A DNA stretch of 64,000 nt from Polyangiaceae bacterium. GTDB lineage: Bacteria > Myxococcota_A > Polyangia > Polyangiales > Polyangiaceae. Positions 24,407-32,386 of this stretch are shown here, piece after piece (position 1 is the stretch's first letter; each line of letters starts with the position of its first letter). The translations under genes were made by a program, and so were the position numbers. The notes under the pieces are model-generated. The model searched no databases and was not told the DNA's origin. It worked only from the letters and a program-made list of their open reading frames with translations. The stretch covers positions 248,001 through 312,000 of the forward strand of contig JACKEA010000009.1 in NCBI GenBank assembly GCA_020633235.1. Direction: 5' to 3'.

Positions 24407-25344
24407 GGTGAACCTCCTCGATCTCGATGCGCGCCGACCAATGCCGCCGCGAAGGGGAGGGCGGTGATGAGCGCCCCCAAGAACACGAGTGCCCGCTTGC
24501 GAGCGCCTAGCTCCGCCGAGCGTGGGATGGAGCCGTCGTCCACGACCTCGAAGCCGACGCCGACACCGTGACGCTCCAGGGCAGCCGCCAGATCCAGGCG
24601 CGACGCCCGGCGCGACGCCCGCTCCACCTCTCGCTCCCGAGCCGGCAAGGACCCGAGCAAGCTGACCAGCTCGACCTCCGCCAGCGGATCGCCGCCCCGC
24701 TCGACTTCGAGCTGCTTTTCGACCACGCGAGCACGCCGCAGCGACAGGTTCCGTTCCGCCCGATCGCGCACGGCGTCGGCGTCGCGGGCCGCGCGGTCTG
24801 CCACCTCTTGCCGGGACTTCTGCTCGTGACGCACGACCAGCTCGCCGAGCTCCCGCGTCACCGCCAGCGCCACGCCACGGTTCGAGTGGCGGAAGCGCAC
24901 GGCGAGCCGCGCCGAGCGCGGTGCGTCATGTGCCGACCGCTGCTCGAGGAAGTAGTTCTCGTACACCTCGATCTCGATGTCTTCTCGAAACGCCTCGATC
25001 GCAGCGCGTCGGTTCGTTTTCACGAGGGACGGGAACAACGCATTGCGTTCGATGATGGGCAACAGCGCCTTGCTGGTGAAGACGGCGGTGTGTACGTATT
25101 CGCCCAGCTGTCGCTTGGGATTGACCAGCGTCTCCGGATCGCGATCCATCTCGACCACCCGCAGCACGTAACGGGGAGCGAAGTCCGCGGCGAAGAGCAC
25201 GACGAGCACCACCGCAAACGCTCCGGCTGCGACCGACAGCAGCAGGGAGACGCCCGCGCTCTTGATGCCTCCTTCGAGCACGCGACGCATCTGCTCGAGG
25301 GCCACGGCGACGCCCGGCTCGCGATCCAACCAGCTAGCGGCCAT
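24403..25344 (-). CDS. Second Wzz-like membrane protein
   Basis: The 313-residue protein has the same plan as a co-polymerase, with an N-terminal membrane helix (about 30-52), a helical periplasmic region rich in Arg/Glu, and a C-terminal helix (about 283-303). It is shorter, and the proline-rich PCP motif before the second helix is poorly conserved. The segment RYVLRVVEMDRDPETLVNPK resembles the Wzz N-terminal domain. ATG at 25344 is chosen because it gives a plausible N-terminus and overlaps the upstream stop by 11 bp; the longer frame to 25485 lies inside that gene. Two adjacent PCP-like proteins suggest a hetero-oligomer or two length classes of polymer. Confidence 0.68.
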   Translation of the reverse strand: MAASWLDREPGVAVALEQMRRVLEGGIKSAGVSLLLSVAAGAFAVVLVVLFAADFAPRYVLRVVEMDRDPETLVNPKRQLGEYVHTAVFTSKALLPIIERNALFPSLVKTNRRAAIEAFREDIEIEVYENYFLEQRSAHDAPRSARLAVRFRHSNRGVALAVTRELGELVVRHEQKSRQEVADRAARDADAVRDRAERNLSLRRARVVEKQLEVERGGDPLAEVELVSLLGSLPAREREVERASRRASRLDLAAALERHGVGVGFEVVDDGSIPRSAELGARKRALVFLGALITALPFAAALVGAHRDRGGSP

Positions 25345-26797
25345 GACAGTGCTCCCGGATCGCGGCCAACACTTCGCGGCGGGCCTGCTCCCACACGCGT
25401 TCGTCCGTGCTCCAGCTCCGACGCCCCCTGCCCTCCCCGAGCGCCCGCGGAACGAGCCGTCGAGCGATGGCTCGTGCAGGGCCACCGCAGCTCTCGAGCT
25501 TCGTAAGCAGGAGACGATCCGTGAGCCCTCGGCGCAGCGCTTTCAGCCTGAGGGACGGGAGCGGCCCGGGATAGACGAGCACGCCGTCACCGTTACCCAG
25601 GTCCTCACCGTCGAAGAACGTGACGGGGTCCGTCATCACGTCGGTCGGCCCCCGGTGGTTGTAGCGATCGGAGTAGTAGAGCGCCTCCCACAGGTACCAG
25701 AGCTCCACATGGTAGCGGAAAGCGATCCAGCCCCAGGTACGGAGCGCCACGCCGTCCGTATCCAGGATCACGCTCCCCGCCTGAGGCGGGCGACCGTTGT
25801 AGGTCCACATCCGCGCGCCGGAGACGTTCCTGGGCGACAAGAACACGTCGATGGAATCGCCGTACACGGGGTCGTTCGTGTCCGTCACGCCGCGCAGGAG
25901 CCGCGGTCCCCCACCGCCGGCCTGCCCGATCACGTCGGCGATGTGCCGCGCCCGGAGTTTTTCGGCTAGCGACCGGGGCTCGTCCACGGGAATGGTGAAG
26001 GGCGTGGCACTCAGAGAACGAAAAGCGTCCAACCAAGCGCGCACGTCGCGACGAATCGCGGCATCCGACGAAGTATCCACGGCGACCGGCCAGTACTTCG
26101 TCTGCCGAACGAAGCGTCGACGCGCCGGAAACCGCTCGGGGCCGAGGTCGGATGCCAGCAGCACCCCGTGCTCGCGCAAGAGCTCGTGGTACTCGGCCTC
26201 CTTGTCCACCAGGTCGGCTCCGTTTCCGTCGGGCAGACCATGCACCCGCGCGATCTCCTTGGGCAGGTAGAAGGCCCACACCAGCGGGTTGCTCTTCAGG
26301 TCCACGCTCACGGCCTCGACGTCGAGCACCACCGGCAGGCTGAGCTCTCCGACGTGCAGCGCGCCTTCACGGCGCCCCGGGCTCGCTTCCCGAGCGACGT
26401 TCACGTCGAAGTAGGCGAGCCCGGTGGAGGAAACGGCCTCGCCCACCGGTACCAGCGGGTCCGGGTACTCCCCCACCCCCGTGGACGGTCCGTACATGCT
26501 CGTGGACGCCCGGCGAACCAACAGCGTCTTGACCTCGAACCCTTGCACGGAAGCGCCCGGCAGCTCGAGGCGCACGCTCCGCCGCCGACCATCGGTGGTG
26601 CGCACCGAGAGGCCGAGCGTCTCGCCGCGCGCCGCGACCAGACGAACGACGTGTCCGTCGAACACTGCCGAGACTCGGGGCGACGGCTCGGCTCGGGACA
26701 GGCGGGTGGACTCACCCAGGATCTGGATGTCCGGCGTCGAGCTGCAGCCGAGCCCGGCGCTAACCAGCCAGTAGCCGACCCACCGTGACCATCTCAT
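25334..26797 (-). CDS. DUF4091/GH123-like lipoprotein
   Basis: The 487-residue protein has a lipoprotein signal (WLVSAGLGC), an N-terminal beta-rich region and a C-terminal DUF4091-type domain. Typical pieces are MWTYNGRPPQAGS, RTWGWIAFRYHVELWYLWEA and the end motif NGDGVLVYPGP followed by PSLRLKALRRGLTDRLLL. DUF4091 proteins are related to GH123 glycoside hydrolases, so an exported carbohydrate-active role on the polymer fits. An acidic VDEPRS lies in the middle of the catalytic-like region. The start lies 38 bp inside the 3' end of the preceding deacetylase gene. Confidence 0.75.
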   Translation of the reverse strand: MRWSRWVGYWLVSAGLGCSSTPDIQILGESTRLSRAEPSPRVSAVFDGHVVRLVAARGETLGLSVRTTDGRRRSVRLELPGASVQGFEVKTLLVRRASTSMYGPSTGVGEYPDPLVPVGEAVSSTGLAYFDVNVAREASPGRREGALHVGELSLPVVLDVEAVSVDLKSNPLVWAFYLPKEIARVHGLPDGNGADLVDKEAEYHELLREHGVLLASDLGPERFPARRRFVRQTKYWPVAVDTSSDAAIRRDVRAWLDAFRSLSATPFTIPVDEPRSLAEKLRARHIADVIGQAGGGGPRLLRGVTDTNDPVYGDSIDVFLSPRNVSGARMWTYNGRPPQAGSVILDTDGVALRTWGWIAFRYHVELWYLWEALYYSDRYNHRGPTDVMTDPVTFFDGEDLGNGDGVLVYPGPLPSLRLKALRRGLTDRLLLTKLESCGGPARAIARRLVPRALGEGRGRRSWSTDERVWEQARREVLAAIREHCHGR

Positions 26798-27371
26798 AGC
26801 CGTTCTCCGAAAGCCGAGACACGATTCGTTCGAGCGCCGCTAACGTCCACGCCTGCCCCTCGTGGAGCAGTACGATGTCGCCCCCCCGCGGAACCACGGC
26901 GCGGTCCACCTGCGCGGCGTCCCGCTGCCGCCAGTCCTCCGAGTCCGTCGACCACATGACGACGGTGTGCCCCATGCGCGCGCAGCGAAGCAGCGATCGC
27001 AGCGACAGCGCGCCGAAGGGCGGTCGCACGAAGCTCGCACTTGGCACCAGCTCGCGCATGCGCCCGAGCTCGACCTCGAGCTCTCCGTTCAGCGACGGAA
27101 ACGCGCGATGAGAGAAGCCGTGGCTGCCGAGCTCGTGCCCCCGCGCGAGCATCTCGCTCAGCAGCTCGCGATGCTCGAGGCATTGACGGCCCACGACGAA
27201 GAAAGTGCCCTTCGCGCCGTGCTTCTCGAGCACGTCGAGGTAGCGACGAGTGAGGGTGGTAGGACCGTCGTCGAAGGTGAGCGCGATGCGACGTCCGCGG
27301 CGTGGTCCGCGGTAGACCAACAATCGATCGGGAATGGCATGGCGCGCGATGAGCCCGAGCAGCCGAGACAT
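26760..27371 (-). CDS. NodB-type polysaccharide deacetylase
   Basis: This compact 203-residue CE4 enzyme has every core motif: LTFDDGP (31-37, catalytic Asp and metal Asp), GSHGFSHRA (82-90, the two His ligands), RPPFGA (116-121), WSTDSEDW and DIVLLHEG (165-172, the C-terminal His). It lacks an obvious signal peptide. ATG at 27371 overlaps the glycosyltransferase stop as TGATG. It is the second NodB enzyme in the locus, so repeat units probably contain N-acetylated sugars that are partly deacetylated. Target could also be peptidoglycan or chitin oligomers. Confidence 0.9.
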   Translation of the reverse strand: MSRLLGLIARHAIPDRLLVYRGPRRGRRIALTFDDGPTTLTRRYLDVLEKHGAKGTFFVVGRQCLEHRELLSEMLARGHELGSHGFSHRAFPSLNGELEVELGRMRELVPSASFVRPPFGALSLRSLLRCARMGHTVVMWSTDSEDWRQRDAAQVDRAVVPRGGDIVLLHEGQAWTLAALERIVSRLSENGYEMVTVGRLLAG

Positions 27372-28501
27372 CAGGCCGCCTCCCGCTGTGCCAAGACCTC
27401 GACCAGCACGTCGTACAGCTGCGCGGCGCTCTGTGCCCAGGAAGGAACGTTCGCGGTCGCTGCCAGCTGCCACGGATCGTGAGTACGCTCGAGCACGCAC
27501 CGGAGGGCATCCGCGAGGCAGCGCGGCGCGTCCGGAGCCACGAGCTCGCCGAGCATCTTGGAGCTGACGAGCTCCGGAATGCCGCCCACGCGAGTGGCCA
27601 CCACCGGACGCCCACAGGCCAGGGCCTCGAGCACGACGTTGGGACAGCCTTCGTGCCGACTCGGCAGGGCGAGCACATCGGAGCGCGCGAGCCACTCCGG
27701 GATCTCCGTGTGCGGTCTCGCTCCGGCGAAGGTCACGTTCGCCCCCAGCCGAGCGGCCAGCGCGCGTGCTCTCGCCTCCGCCGAGCCCGTGCCCACGATC
27801 GAGAGCGTGGCGTCGGCGAGGGAAACGGCACGGATCAGATCCAGGACGCCCTTGTCCCGCTCCACGCGGCCGACGAACAGGACGCGCCGCCGGCACGGCC
27901 GTGGCGTGGGACGAAAAAGAGCGTGGTCGACGCCGTTGCGCACGACGCTCACCTGCTCTGCACCCAGCTCGTGGGCGCTCGCGGCCAGGGCATCGCTGAC
28001 GGCAACCACGCGGTCCGCACCCGCGAGGGCGCGACGAATGCGGCCGCGGAGCGTGGCTCTTCGCGACAGCACGTCGAGGTCGGATCCGTGCACCTTGATC
28101 ACCGCGCGGGCGCCGAGCCGGCGGGCAAGGCGCACGACGGCGTAGCCATCGGGATACGCCCAAGAGCCCAGCACCACGTCCACGCGTCCTCGCTGCGCCA
28201 GCGCGTCCAGCGTGAGCGACGCGGCGTACAGCGCTCCGTTCACGGCGGCGAGCTTCGGCAAGTACACCACCCGCGGATGACGCACGCTGAGCTCGTCGAT
28301 TTGCTCCTGCCGTGGAACCTCGCCGAGCCTTCCCGCCGCCGACCAACGCCGGAGCAACCGCGCGCCGGGGAACCAGGGGATGGTCGCCCACAGCTCCACC
28401 TCCGCGCGGCGCGCGAGGGCGGCGAACTGTTGCCGATTGAACGGTGACGACGCCGGTTCCACGGCGTTCGGAAAGATCTTGGTCACGATCAGCACGCGCA
28501 T
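27371..28501 (-). CDS. Glycosyltransferase family 4 (GT-B)
   Basis: The 376-residue GT-B enzyme has an N-terminal acceptor half beginning MRVLIVTKIFPN and a C-terminal donor half. The donor half contains LFVGRVERDKGVLDLI, the ExxxxxxxE motif in SRHEGCPNVVLEALACGRPVVATR, and a VGGIPELV tail. It would transfer one sugar of the repeat unit from a nucleotide donor at the cytosolic face of the membrane. It lies 2 bp after the SpoIIE-like phosphatase stop and overlaps the deacetylase start. Donor and linkage cannot be told from sequence. Confidence 0.9.
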   Translation of the reverse strand: MRVLIVTKIFPNAVEPASSPFNRQQFAALARRAEVELWATIPWFPGARLLRRWSAAGRLGEVPRQEQIDELSVRHPRVVYLPKLAAVNGALYAASLTLDALAQRGRVDVVLGSWAYPDGYAVVRLARRLGARAVIKVHGSDLDVLSRRATLRGRIRRALAGADRVVAVSDALAASAHELGAEQVSVVRNGVDHALFRPTPRPCRRRVLFVGRVERDKGVLDLIRAVSLADATLSIVGTGSAEARARALAARLGANVTFAGARPHTEIPEWLARSDVLALPSRHEGCPNVVLEALACGRPVVATRVGGIPELVSSKMLGELVAPDAPRCLADALRCVLERTHDPWQLAATANVPSWAQSAAQLYDVLVEVLAQREAA

Positions 28502-28503
28502 GC

Positions 28504-29250
28504 TCAGCTCGCTTCCACCCATGGGGCGATGGCCTGACACGCTTCCGTGACCTCGATCGCGAGCAGCGTAGCGTCGTCCTCCAGCGGCGCCGCGTCGAGC
28601 GCTGCCAGCAGGCCCTGCTCCACGCCCTCGGCACCTTCCGGCGCTCCCTGAAGCAGCCGCCGGAAACGCCGCATGCGACCCAAGTCCGTCTCGATCGCTT
28701 CCAGCACTCCGTCGGTCATCAGCACCACGACGTCGCCACGCTGCAGCGGCGTGGTCTCGTCCAGGTACAGCGCGTTGGCCACCACGCCCAAGGGCGGACC
28801 CGAAGCGCGACCGAGACACGCGACCGTGCCCCCCAGGCTGCGCACCAGCACAGGAACGTGTCCCGCGTTGGCGATGGTCAACGAGTGGTGCTCCGCGTCG
28901 AGCTCCAGCACCGCGGCCGTCACGAAGCGATCGATGGGTAGCACGCGCGCGGCACAAGCGTTCAAGATCGAAAGCGTTCGCGCCGGGCTCCCGACGGAGC
29001 CCAGCAACTGGGCCAGCTTCGGCACCAGTGCGTGCAGCATGCACGCGCCCTCCGCTCCGCGACCGCAGGCGTCCCCGATCACCACCGAGAGTCGCCGGGG
29101 GCGCCGTGCCGTAAGGGCATAAAAGTCCCCCGATGCGCCCGCCGACGGCAAGAACGCGCTGGCCACGCGGAACCCGTTCACGTTCAACGGTGCGCGCGCG
29201 ATGCGGGGGTCCAAGTTGCAGCTCACGCGGTGGATCGGTGCATTCGCCAT
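28504..29250 (-). CDS. SpoIIE/PP2C-type protein phosphatase
   Basis: The 248-residue protein consists of a single SpoIIE-type PPM phosphatase domain. ASGDFYAL (metal Asp), SVVIGDACGRGAEGA (metal Asp and Gly turn), TIANAGHVPVLV and VVLMTDGVLEA are all in order, and DDATLLAIEV ends the domain. Such RsbU/SpoIIE enzymes dephosphorylate STAS proteins. There is no sensor domain, so its input must come from binding partners. A STAS gene (17219-17530) and an RsbW-like kinase gene (37307-37735) complete a possible partner-switching set within the locus. ATG at 29250 gives the domain a complete start; longer upstream frames are low-complexity shadows. Confidence 0.87.
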   Translation of the reverse strand: MANAPIHRVSCNLDPRIARAPLNVNGFRVASAFLPSAGASGDFYALTARRPRRLSVVIGDACGRGAEGACMLHALVPKLAQLLGSVGSPARTLSILNACAARVLPIDRFVTAAVLELDAEHHSLTIANAGHVPVLVRSLGGTVACLGRASGPPLGVVANALYLDETTPLQRGDVVVLMTDGVLEAIETDLGRMRRFRRLLQGAPEGAEGVEQGLLAALDAAPLEDDATLLAIEVTEACQAIAPWVEAS

Positions 29251-29427
29251 GCCACGACGAGAGTGAGCAACCAATTCGTGACGCGCGCTCCAGAGCGCCG
29301 TTAATGCGCAGCGAGCGACGCTTCGTCGCGAACGTTCGGCCGGCGTCGCGCGCGCATATGCTGCACCATCCGCGCCGATGAACAGCGAAGTTGCGTGGCA
29401 CGTGCGTTGCAGCTCGACCGAAGCGCC

Positions 29428-30297
29428 ATGATGCGCAGGCTCGCCGTTTCGTTGATGCTGTTGGCCGCGGTCGGATGCGGAGAGGAGGCGGCGCCCCCTG
29501 CCCAAGCGGCTGGCTCCGGTGGCGCGACCGGCGGCTCTGCCGGCATCGGCGGCGGAGGCTCGGCCGGCACTGGCGGCGCCGCAGGCGTCGACGGCGGCGG
29601 CTTCGAGTGCGTGAGCTCCACCGCCCCGGGCAACATGGTGAGCGTCCCCGCCGGCGACTTCGTGATGGGCTGCAACGCCGTCGTGGACGGCGACTGCCTC
29701 GACGACGAAAAGCCGATGCACACGGTGACCCTCGCCGCCTTCGAGATCGACGAGACCGAAGTGACCCAGGATCAATATGCGGCCTGCGTGACCGCCGGGG
29801 CGTGCGACGCGCCGATGTGCGCGTGGGACTGCGAAAACGGCGACTTTCCCGCGTCTTGCGTGACCTGGGACCTAGCCAAGATGTACTGCGCCTGGGCCGG
29901 AAAACGCCTACCGACGGAAGCCGAATGGGAGAAGGCCGCGCGCGGCACGGATGGGCGCAAGTACCCCTGGGGCAACACGGAGCCGACGTGCACGGAGGTG
30001 AACATGTCGGGCTGTGGCGAGAAGGCGCAGGTGGTGGCCAGCCATCCTGCGGGTGCCAGCCCTTACGGTGCGCTCGACATGGCCGGCAACATGGTGGAGA
30101 TGCTCTACGACTGGTACGCGCCGGACTACTACCAGAGCTCCCCCGCGGTGGATCCCAAGGGCCCGACCGTGGGCACTCGCTACGTGGGACGCGGCGGCGG
30201 CTTCAAGAGCAAGCCCGTGTGGCAGCGGACGTCGTCGCGAGACTGGTATGACACCTACGACCAGGGCAACGCGCTCGGGTTCCGCTGTGCACGCTGA
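29428..30297 (+). CDS. SUMF1/FGE-domain lipoprotein
   Basis: The 289-residue protein has a lipoprotein signal (LAVSLMLLAAVGC), a ~35-residue Gly/Ala/Ser linker typical of this genome, and a full-length FGE-sulfatase (SUMF1) domain. Landmarks are VPAGDFVMGC, IDETEVTQDQYAACV, KRLPTEAEWEKAARG, YPWGN, YGALDMAGNMVEM and the terminal GFRCAR. Six or more extra cysteines suggest disulfides, as expected for an exported protein. The canonical catalytic Cys pair of the true formylglycine enzymes is not evident, so a structural or binding role is likely. It is divergent from the phosphatase (177 bp apart) and stops 4 bp before the convergent flippase gene. Confidence 0.8.
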   Translation: MMRRLAVSLMLLAAVGCGEEAAPPAQAAGSGGATGGSAGIGGGGSAGTGGAAGVDGGGFECVSSTAPGNMVSVPAGDFVMGCNAVVDGDCLDDEKPMHTVTLAAFEIDETEVTQDQYAACVTAGACDAPMCAWDCENGDFPASCVTWDLAKMYCAWAGKRLPTEAEWEKAARGTDGRKYPWGNTEPTCTEVNMSGCGEKAQVVASHPAGASPYGALDMAGNMVEMLYDWYAPDYYQSSPAVDPKGPTVGTRYVGRGGGFKSKPVWQRTSSRDWYDTYDQGNALGFRCAR

Positions 30298-30301
30298 TGA
30301 T

Positions 30302-31738
30302 TCACTTTCGGAGTGCTTCGGAGAGCCGCGCCCACAGATCGCGGCTGGATGCTGGCGACAGCCACAGCGCGCTCGAGACGTAGCCCATCGCGCCCGCGCC
30401 GATCTCCAACGCCAAGCCCAAGATGCCGCCGGCCAGCGCGCGCACGACGAACACGGCGACGACCATCGGAACGCAGGCCCCGAGGGCTGGAATCAACGTG
30501 CCCAGGGAGCGGCGCAAGCGCACGCCATCCACGCGCTCCACCACCAACAGCGCTGCTACCGCGTGGCCGCCGTAGGCGATGCCCACGGCGGCGCAGGCCC
30601 ACAGCGTGTTCACGCGGCCGACGCTGGCGAGCAGCCCCAGGAGCGCCAGGAGCTTGCCGAGCTCGAGCCACATCAGGGCACGCGGGCGCTGCCGCGCCTG
30701 CAGGTAGGAGGCTATGGTCCAGCCCACGGGACGCGTGATGCTCAGGGCGGAGAGCAACACCAACATGGGAGCTATGGGCTGCCAACGCGCGTCGAACACC
30801 ACGGCCACCAAGGTGGGCGCCACCGCGCCGAGCCCCACGGCCAAGGGGAACACGATCAGGCTCAACAGCGTGAGCGAGCGCAGCAGGGCCGGCGGTCGTC
30901 GCTGCTGAGGCAGGCGCGCGAACGAGGGCAGCAGCACGTCCCCGATCTGCTCGCCCACGTGAATGGCGGGCACGTCCGCGAGGTTGTAGGCGAGGTTGTA
31001 CATGCCGGTGACCCCGGGGCCGTAGAAGCGCGACACGAGCAGGTTGTCCCAACGGCGCGCCGCGAAGGCGCTCAACGCCGCTACCGCGATGGGCACGCCA
31101 AAAGAAAAGAGCTCCCGTGTCTGTCGCAGGGTGAGGCGGCACGGCAAGAGCCAATCCCGGCGTTCGACGGCGACCAACGCCACGACCAGGCGCACCGCCG
31201 AGCGCGCCACGTTGCCCGCTACGATGGCCGCGGCGCCCCAGCCCAGGACGGCGAGGCTCACGCTCACCGCGGTGTGCGCCAGATCTCCCCCGGTGCGCAG
31301 CGCGCTCACGGTACCGAAGCGCAGATCCCGCACCAGGATCCGCTCCGGCACGAAGGAGACGCGATCCATCCCTGCCGCCAGCAGCAGCCCGGGCAGATAG
31401 CGCGCCATGGTGGGCGCATCGAAGGCCGGGCCCAGCCGCCCGCCGGCCAGATACAGGAGCGCGAGCGCCAGAGCGCCCAGCGACACGTGATAGGTCGTGG
31501 CGTGGAACGCCGCGCCGCGCCCGGCGTCCGGACGCGACACGATGAACTGACCGAGCCCCACGGTGGAGAGCTGGTTCGCCGTGAGCACCAGCACCGCGGC
31601 CACGGCCACCTCACCGTAGTCTGCGGGCGCAATGAAGTGCGTGAGCACCAACGTGCCCACGAGGCCGATGGCACGCGAGCCCATGCCCGCCGTGATCGTC
31701 CACAGTGCGCCCCGGACGGTTTGCTTGACGAGGCTCAC
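30302..31738 (-). CDS. Wzx-type polysaccharide flippase
   Basis: The 478-residue protein has about 12-14 membrane helices and belongs to the MATE/MOP superfamily polysaccharide transporters. It starts MSLVKQTVRGALWTITAGMG and has the family-typical GLGQFIVSRPD and FYGPGVTGMYNLAYNLADVP stretches. It would flip undecaprenyl-diphosphate-linked repeat units across the inner membrane. The GTG start at 31738 has GGGGGAG a few bases upstream. It follows the OPX gene on the same strand by 12 bp, so the two are in one operon. Confidence 0.92.
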   Translation of the reverse strand: MSLVKQTVRGALWTITAGMGSRAIGLVGTLVLTHFIAPADYGEVAVAAVLVLTANQLSTVGLGQFIVSRPDAGRGAAFHATTYHVSLGALALALLYLAGGRLGPAFDAPTMARYLPGLLLAAGMDRVSFVPERILVRDLRFGTVSALRTGGDLAHTAVSVSLAVLGWGAAAIVAGNVARSAVRLVVALVAVERRDWLLPCRLTLRQTRELFSFGVPIAVAALSAFAARRWDNLLVSRFYGPGVTGMYNLAYNLADVPAIHVGEQIGDVLLPSFARLPQQRRPPALLRSLTLLSLIVFPLAVGLGAVAPTLVAVVFDARWQPIAPMLVLLSALSITRPVGWTIASYLQARQRPRALMWLELGKLLALLGLLASVGRVNTLWACAAVGIAYGGHAVAALLVVERVDGVRLRRSLGTLIPALGACVPMVVAVFVVRALAGGILGLALEIGAGAMGYVSSALWLSPASSRDLWARLSEALRK

Positions 31739-31750
31739 CGCTCCCCCGGG

Positions 31751-32347
31751 TCAGGGCACGAGCACCGTGTCCCCGCTGAGCACCACGAGGTTCTGCTCTG
31801 GATGCGCCCCGGAAAGGATCGCTTCCAGATCGATGGGTATGCGCGTGGGCTCACGTCCGACGATGGGTCGGATCAGCACCAAGTCGGTCGGCGAGGCGAA
31901 GCGATTGGGCCCTCCCGCCAGCGCCACGGCCTCGCTGACCGTCACGTAGGAACGCTCCGTGAACATTCCGGGGCGCTCCACGTTGCCGGACACAGTGAAT
32001 CGATAGCTGTTCACCTCCACCACCGCGACGGTCACGATGGCGTCCTTCACGTAGGCGGAGAGCCGTCGCGTGAGCTCTTCGCGCACCTCGTCGGCGGTCC
32101 TTCCCGCGGCCGCAACGTCACCGATCAGCGGCACGGTGAGGGTTCCGTCCGGGCGCACGGGAGCCTCGGTGGACAGGCTCGGATCCTTCCACACCGTCAC
32201 CCGCACGCTGTCCGCCACGCCGATGCGATAAGGCCGAAGCCTCGGATCCGCCTTGGCGAACTGCGCATAGTCCACGATCGGCCGCTCGGCGGCACAGGCC
32301 GAAAGAGCGACCACGGTGGCCAACAAAAAGCCCGTCGTCCAGTTCAT
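31751..32347 (-). CDS. Short OPX polysaccharide export lipoprotein (Wza-like, no outer-membrane helix domain)
   Basis: The 198-residue lipoprotein (lipobox ALSACAA, Cys18) has the polysaccharide-export signature YRIGVADSVRVTVWKDPSLS and RPDGTLTVPLIGDV (Poly_export domain, about 40-120). A SLBB domain follows (TVSGNVERPGMFTERSYVTV, about 130-190). It ends there. Full-length Wza has further domains and an amphipathic helix that forms the outer-membrane pore. The short form therefore probably needs a separate outer-membrane partner, for which the barrel at 18563-19858 is a candidate. It is divergent from the polymerase gene, with only 39 bp between start codons, so the two promoters must overlap each other or the coding regions. 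Confidence 0.9.
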   Translation of the reverse strand: MNWTTGFLLATVVALSACAAERPIVDYAQFAKADPRLRPYRIGVADSVRVTVWKDPSLSTEAPVRPDGTLTVPLIGDVAAAGRTADEVREELTRRLSAYVKDAIVTVAVVEVNSYRFTVSGNVERPGMFTERSYVTVSEAVALAGGPNRFASPTDLVLIRPIVGREPTRIPIDLEAILSGAHPEQNLVVLSGDTVLVP

Positions 32348-32386
32348 GGAATCGAGCTCCGAAGACCACGGTAAGTCGACACTGTC

